64,000 bases of DNA. It comes from Rhyacophila brunnea (Eukaryota > Arthropoda > Insecta > Trichoptera > Rhyacophilidae). Positions within the stretch are counted from its first letter, which is position 1; each line of letters starts with the position of its first letter. The notes below the pieces were generated by a model, which saw only the letters and a program-made list of their open reading frames with translations, was not told where the DNA came from and did no database searches. Position numbers and translations under genes: made by a program. The stretch spans positions 62,001 through 126,000 of the forward strand of contig JAGYXB010000563.1 in NCBI GenBank assembly GCA_022495005.1, written 5' to 3'. Positions 58,131-64,000 of the stretch are shown in pieces.

Positions 58131-59798
58131 AAAAGGGCGTTTGTGACAATTTGAAAACTTTCAGGAGAGCAATTAGATTTTTTTTTATTGTTAATAATAA
58201 ATAGCTAAGTTTTGCAAAAATACGTTTTAGCATTTTTGGCATAGCAAAGTCAAAATATGTACCCACTCAGTTTGGATTTTTAATTCAGCTTAACCAACTG
58301 TGACGTTTAGCCTAATCTATCTAAGCGGTCTAACTCCTTTAACTATGGTCATTGAAGGTAATAGCCCTTCCAAACCACATCCGTCTCATACCACACCCAG
58401 TCTTAATCAGGCGTGTCACGGTACCCTACGTTTGGTCGTGAAGCATCATATATTTTTGTATTAACTATGGTTAGTGTTTAGTTTTTATTTCCCAATTAGT
58501 TTCCGCGAGCTTTTTTCATAATTTTTTCAAGAATTTACAAAAACTTTTTTCGCACTTTCCTAATAATTAGGAAATGTATGAAGCTTGCGTGGTATCAAGT
58601 CAGTAAGCACGTCCTATTTTTATTGTATGATAATGATATTAATAATGTTGTATATTATATTAGGTAATCAAGTTTTTTGTATTCTTTTGCCAACCGACAT
58701 TGTCAATACAAACAAAACATTTCCACATTTATTTTCAGATACTTACAGATTTTTCAACACTCGTTGCAAAATAACTAAATACAATTAATATTATGTATAT
58801 ATAATGCTTTGTTTAAAAACAATATAATATGTTGGTATAAGTTAGTATCACGTATTTGAGAATATATACACAATCAATGTCAGCAATATGGATAATTTGC
58901 ACGCTAGACCATCAGAAGTAATTAATAAGAAGATACGGTAACCTTTTAATATCGGTGAATAACAAGTTCTTACGATAATAATATTAATTTAGCTCCAAGT
59001 TCTTGGCCATTTTTTATTATTATAATTATTCATCTATGCATTTAAAAAATATACTTATTCACTATCAAAAAAAATAAGATCGTGTTGTGATACCTAATAT
59101 TATAATATTACAAAAATTTAAAATAAATGTATTATTTAGTTATTGAACATTTAAACCGGTTATATGTATTAAAAATGTACCTCTAAATGCCAGTCATTTT
59201 AGTTTGTTTTTACGACATCCGTTACAAATAAATTTTTACAATATTATTATTAACTTAATTAATTACGTACGGTTTAATTACTTATACTATTCTTTTTTTG
59301 TTGTTATTTTAATTTATTAAAATGTATTGTTAGTTAACAGGTGACGAAATAGGAAGTTGGTAAATGATTTTGAGCATTGTTCGATAAAAAATTTAATCAA
59401 AATTATTCTCAAATTATGTATATTATAATTTGATATATGTACATAAGACATTCTATATAACTTGGGGACTTATCCTTCAAACTCGTTACATAAACCCAAG
59501 TTTTTTTTATAGTCTTTCCGACAGTTGTTGGCATTACCAGTCGAAACGTGTCACGCATACAAAGCTTTGTCCATTATCACAGAAGCTAAAAATATAGTTC
59601 TCTTTGTCTATTTCATAGATGGATGGCAAACAACATTAAGTACAATCAAGTTCATTCAAAGGTGGGCATAGCGAGTTATTTTTGTCCTAAGAGTGCGATA
59701 CCTTAAGTAGGAAATACCACATACTAGCTGTACCAAGATTAATATTATTTGATACAATAATATAATGTGGTTTTAATTCAAGGGATGAGTTTCCGTAA
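58131..59798. other. Non-coding, no gene recognised
   Basis: AT-rich with no repeat shared with the rest of the window noticed. Confidence 0.4.
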
Positions 59799-60207
59799 TA
59801 TGGCCCCCACATCCTAAAGCGTGCCCCAACGCTAGGATCTTTATCAGGCCCCCCTACCTATCGCAAAGGTTAAACGCAATGTGACGCTCTATAGTAGCGT
59901 TTTCCAAATGTCGTTCACGGTAAAATTAAGGGTGTTTAGTGTATTTTTAATACTTACATCCACTTGAATTATGCAGTTTGAGAGAGAGAATATCAAGTAA
60001 TGACACAACTAAAAATTACATCACACAATCGCATATTCTAAAATATAATCATTATGAAAGGAAAATGCAGGCGACTTTTTTTACTATTAGAGCAAATTTA
60101 TCGTGTGTGTGTTTATCTCACTTATTTGGTCGACTCGCCACGCCGGCCCCCCATGAGCCCGGACCCCAGGCTAGAGTCCTGTCAGCCTCCCCCTTGTGGA
60201 GGACATG
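59799..60207 (+). mobile_element. GC-tipped element, copy 3
   Basis: Starts TATGGCCCCCACATCCTAAAG and ends CCTTGTGGAGGACATG, same order of internal blocks as 22378-22874 (CTATCGCAAAGGTTAA, GCAGGCGACTTTTTTTAC, CTAGAGTCCTGTCAG). The flanking octamers TTCCGTAA and ATCTAGAC differ, so the target duplication is lost or the ends have been rearranged. The middle is shorter than in copy 2. Confidence 0.8.
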
Positions 60208-60600
60208 ATCTAGACTTATCCCCTTTTCCAGTTCCTTGAACTGACGTTAAATTAATTTATAATAACCAATATGTAGCTATACATTTATATCATGTTACAT
60301 ATTTTATAGTAACGTTATTAGCATAATATTGCCGAAAAATATGCAATCCCTTTGTCTGCAAGTATACCTATTTATATTCGGGTTAGTTGCGCGATATCGA
60401 ATCCGAAATCCACTAATTGGTGAAAACACATGAAATCTTCTCAATTTTTCCCCTACCAGTATTTGTAATATGGATATAACTTTTGATAAAGAAAAATCAC
60501 ACGTTGGTTATGTATCAAAATTTACTATAAATAATGAGCCTTTTTAAGAGAATATTTTTTTAAACTCTGGTTTCTATTTGTATGATGAAAGGTAAAATAT

Positions 60601-60768
60601 TGTCTTATTATTTTAGGTAAATAAATCCAATGTTATTGATTAATATAAGTAACCGGGCTGGTAATATTTATAAAAAAATAATTTTGTCTTATTATTTTAG
60701 GTAAATAAATCCAATGTTATTGATTAATATAAGTAACCGGGCTGGTAATATTTATAAAAAAATAATTT
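60601..60768 (+). repeat. Perfect 84-bp tandem duplication
   Basis: 60601-60684 and 60685-60768 are identical as read. Unit begins TGTCTTATTATTTTAGGTAA and includes AAGTAACCGGGCTGGTAATA. Identity of the two copies points to a recent event or an assembly artefact. Confidence 0.9.
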
Positions 60769-63700
60769 TGTCATTTTATGTTGGTACCAGATTTCATGAA
60801 AATCAACCCATGTTCTTTAGTTACCGAATTACTCGTAGGTTATTTTTCAATCTCGGGATTTAAGGGATCAATATATCGAGTGGAATTTTGGATTACATAC
60901 CCTAGAATGTTCCCATAACATGTAAGACATCTATTATTTAGAATAGACTCGTCTGATAGCACCTGTAAACGTAGCTAAGTAATGTATATTGATCTGTAAA
61001 AGCAGAAAAGCGAATAGGAAAATGGCATCTTTATTATTACTTACTTCATTTATTGTACCGGTATCGCGTGCATTAAGATCATTTTAAATAATGACAGGTG
61101 CATATAGTAAAACGTTGTATTATAGTTGACATATATTTTCCGCACCAAGCATTGCATTTTGCAAGTGTATCTACTACTACGCATTCATTGTCTTCATTGT
61201 TGACATTTCCCACGTTTTCGCCATGTTTGCATTCAAATAAAGTACCTTTGGAGGAAATTGAGTGTTAAATGAAAGCCATATCTCACTGACCCGCATGGTA
61301 GACCGTATCAACACAATATCAGTTTCAATAATTGGAAGTTAGAATAAAATTAATTTTAAACATATTTTCCTATTAGTAGATATATACATAGTATATTTTA
61401 TGCATAGGTACTATTTAATTTTAATTTTATCAAAATAAAACCTTTATTTTTATAAATAAAACAATGGATTTGGCAAAGAAAAAACGAGAGGTAAAATGCA
61501 TTTATATTCATCGGTGTTTCTTATAAATAGAAGCCTAATCATCATTATTACCTATATACCCCTTGGTCATCTGTAAACTTTTTAAACCCTGAACATCGCT
61601 AAAACAGTCGCTTTCCAATTATTATTTTTTTACCGAGCATTTTCACTTATCCGGCCATCGCAGTCTCTTTCTTCCAGGACATTATTCTCAGGTGATGTTC
61701 AGTAGCTTCTTCTGCATTATAATATAGGTGCGTGGCTGATATATTAAGTGCAGTACTCATATTTTTATATACCACGTGATTTTTTCACTCCAAGTGAATA
61801 TAAAATATAACTCATAATTCCAGACCAGATTTGTTCTAAATATTGTCCATGTAAATTATTGTTAGTAAAACGTGCCCGATTACAAGATATTAATTACTTA
61901 AAGATTTTTGTTCGAAATTTACATAAGTATAATCATAATCTATTCTTTCAGATTATTTAGACATTATAAACTTATACTTTTTAGAGGAAATGAGGCAATT
62001 TGGAAAAAGACTTATTATTTATTATTTTATTTATTAATCCCCAGTGCACCTTCCAAATTGAAAGCCCTGGACTATATAGCTACTGTAATAGCCATATTGT
62101 AAATCCAGACATGTTCATTGTGTTTATATCTCGATGTCCAAATATTATTTTCTTTTACGCCTTAATATATATTTCGTGCACTAAGTGTACCAGATAAGCA
62201 GATAACAGTGCTGATGGTCAGATAGATGACTTATTATCTTAAGATAACTGTAAAGTTTTTAACGTTAAAAATATATACGTCATTTGAAAACACATATAAA
62301 ACACACATTGGAAAAAATCTTGAAAAAAATACAACGCCGGATAAAGTATCCACCAGATTCAGGCCAATGTGCTTTACTAACTAGTAGCTATATAACAGAA
62401 GACCTTTTGAGGTTTGATCACGGTACCAATAATATATACAGTCCTACAAACTATCTAAAGAACGGTCAAAAATGGAAGTACGAACTACCATATGGACGCA
62501 ATTTTGAAAACGTCATTCGAATTTCAGATTCTGTCCAGTTGCGAGTCTTGATTGGGTAGTTTTCGACAGTGGCTCCCCTATCCATTCTTTAAATAAGTTT
62601 GTAGATCTGTACTTACCTTGATTACTAGCAAGATTACCGGAATCCGATGGATATTAATATATGTGCCCTATGTTTCTGCGGTGTTTTAAAATTATGTATG
62701 TTCAATAAAAAATGTTATATTATCAAATCTTGTAATAAAAAAAATAGTTTATTAAAAATATATCTTAGAGAAAGAGATTCGTAATGAAATCTTACGCTTC
62801 AGGTATCTGTAAATATCCACACAAATCTAAATCTGCTATACGATATGAGCTAATTAAATTAGCAGCTATATGGTATGTAATGAGAAAATGTACCTATCTG
62901 GTGGGTCGTCATCGATCGTTTATTTGAAATGCTCTGATTGCCGCAACAAATGTGAGTTTAGAAAATAATTCTTCGCGAAGAAAGAGGAAAGATGCACGAA
63001 TGCTTTATTCTGCAGGCTATTTCGAATTACAGTGTATGCCGCGATGAACACCGATCACGAAAGTGGACGACCGATCATGATTGGATTTCATTCAAAAACC
63101 TTTCGGCTGAATTTCAAAAAATATTCCGTTGAATTATTTTCACTTTGACAATGCAAATTTTTAGTTACAGCACTAATCTAATTACAGCCTCTCAACGGTT
63201 CTCGATAAAGATGTCAAACGCGAGTATAATTTAATTTGAGTTACTTAAACATCGATTTGTAATAGTAAACATCGGAAGAATTAAAAATATTTTCTCATTT
63301 TCTAAAAAGCTTAGCCACGATCTATGCCAATATCTTTTCATCTCCGCCTATCATCCTGTTTGCTATCAAATATTGACCACCGAAAACAATTATAGTGCAG
63401 ATGAAAAACTAAGTAATATTTTAATTCCATGATTTTTTACATCTCTTATTCGAGATTTTATTATATCCAGTCCATATTATTAATTATTAATGGGTTTTAA
63501 AGTGATCAGCTGACAAGTTTTGTAATGTAATGCCTAGTGATTTTTTTCCCGATATAAGAGTGAGAAGGTTATATATATTTTTTAGTGGGGTTGTGAATCT
63601 GACCGCGTTTGCAATTATTCGCCCGGTTAATAGTCTGGGCACAGGTATGCCAAGTCATAGATATAATTAAATCAAACATATTGTATTATAATTTTGAATG

Positions 63701-64000
63701 CGTCTTATAGAATTTTCTACTGAACTATGCCACATTTTTTTCTGAAAATGAATTACTAATTGATTAGAAAAAATAAATACTTTAAATCAATATTTTTTCA
63801 TACGGCCTTTTAAAAATTTCGATTACATCATAAATTAATGCTGTTGACTATGATTAAATCATTCATAATGTATATTTTATTTTTTACAAAACGTGGGATT
63901 CCTCAGAAGAGGTTTCATGTCCTGTTCATAATTTATTTAAGTTGTTTTTATGATTCATTCTTAAAAAAAAACCTAATACTTAAAGCCGGTCTTTGATATT
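60769..64000. other. Non-coding, no gene recognised
   Basis: AT-rich. An open frame at 62284-62559 (91 codons, no ATG at its edge) has no known motif. An isolated CTTCGCGAAG palindrome lies near 62972. Nothing else supportable. Confidence 0.35.

Noticed and set aside
59799..60207. 8-bp duplication around GC-tipped copy 3
   Set aside because: Flanking octamers TTCCGTAA and ATCTAGAC do not match.
62284..62559. 91-codon open frame as a gene
   Set aside because: Does not begin with ATG, no motif, no splice partner recognised.

Overview
The window looks like 64 kb of repeat-rich, strongly AT-rich insect nuclear DNA. Reasons: no dense bacterial-style coding, no ribosome-binding-site-led genes, long non-coding stretches, non-LTR retrotransposon remnants, tRNA-derived SINEs, mariner/hAT/Harbinger-type DNA transposons, and constant recurrence of short runs such as TAGGTACCTA and TATAATATTA. 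Those runs and the type of transposons recall aphids (Sternorrhyncha). Lepidoptera are the main alternative. The host is inference, not proof. I found no convincing host protein-coding gene, rRNA or functional tRNA; almost everything recognisable is mobile or repetitive.

Layout. 0-9 kb: a 396-bp GC-tipped element with perfect 8-bp target duplications (185-580), a fragment of an R1/jockey-like LINE, a 2.6-kb tandem array built from an RTE-like LINE 3' tail (2915-5500), and a decayed LINE C-terminus (8420-8925). 10.4-13.2 kb: the most interesting locus, a minus-strand two-exon gene for a protein of roughly 840 residues that joins a Mutator-like DDE transposase to a YqaJ/lambda-exonuclease-type nuclease. 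It has three single-base frameshifts but all visible catalytic motifs. 16-20.3 kb: a hAT transposase remnant, a three-copy repeat family and a four-unit ~436-bp satellite. 22-26 kb: a second GC-tipped element with its own 8-bp duplication, a CpG-rich nested palindrome and a cluster of CRE-like sites. 26.7-28 kb: an almost complete mariner (1261 bp, inverted repeats, TA duplication) with a frameshifted transposase. 28-45 kb: LINE tails, SINEs, and at least seven inverted-repeat or MITE-like elements, several with clear target duplications. 45-64 kb: an NRF-1-type palindrome, an inverted pair of ~340-bp repeats, further LINE and dispersed-repeat copies, a third GC-tipped element and a perfect 84-bp tandem duplication.

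How it works together: the transposase-nuclease fusion and the mariner are the only autonomous-type elements seen. The GC-tipped family and the other MITEs have no matching transposase here and would need one supplied from elsewhere. Single-base breaks in both autonomous elements lie close to homopolymer runs, so some may be assembly errors rather than decay. All calls were made by reading the sequence; no similarity search was run.
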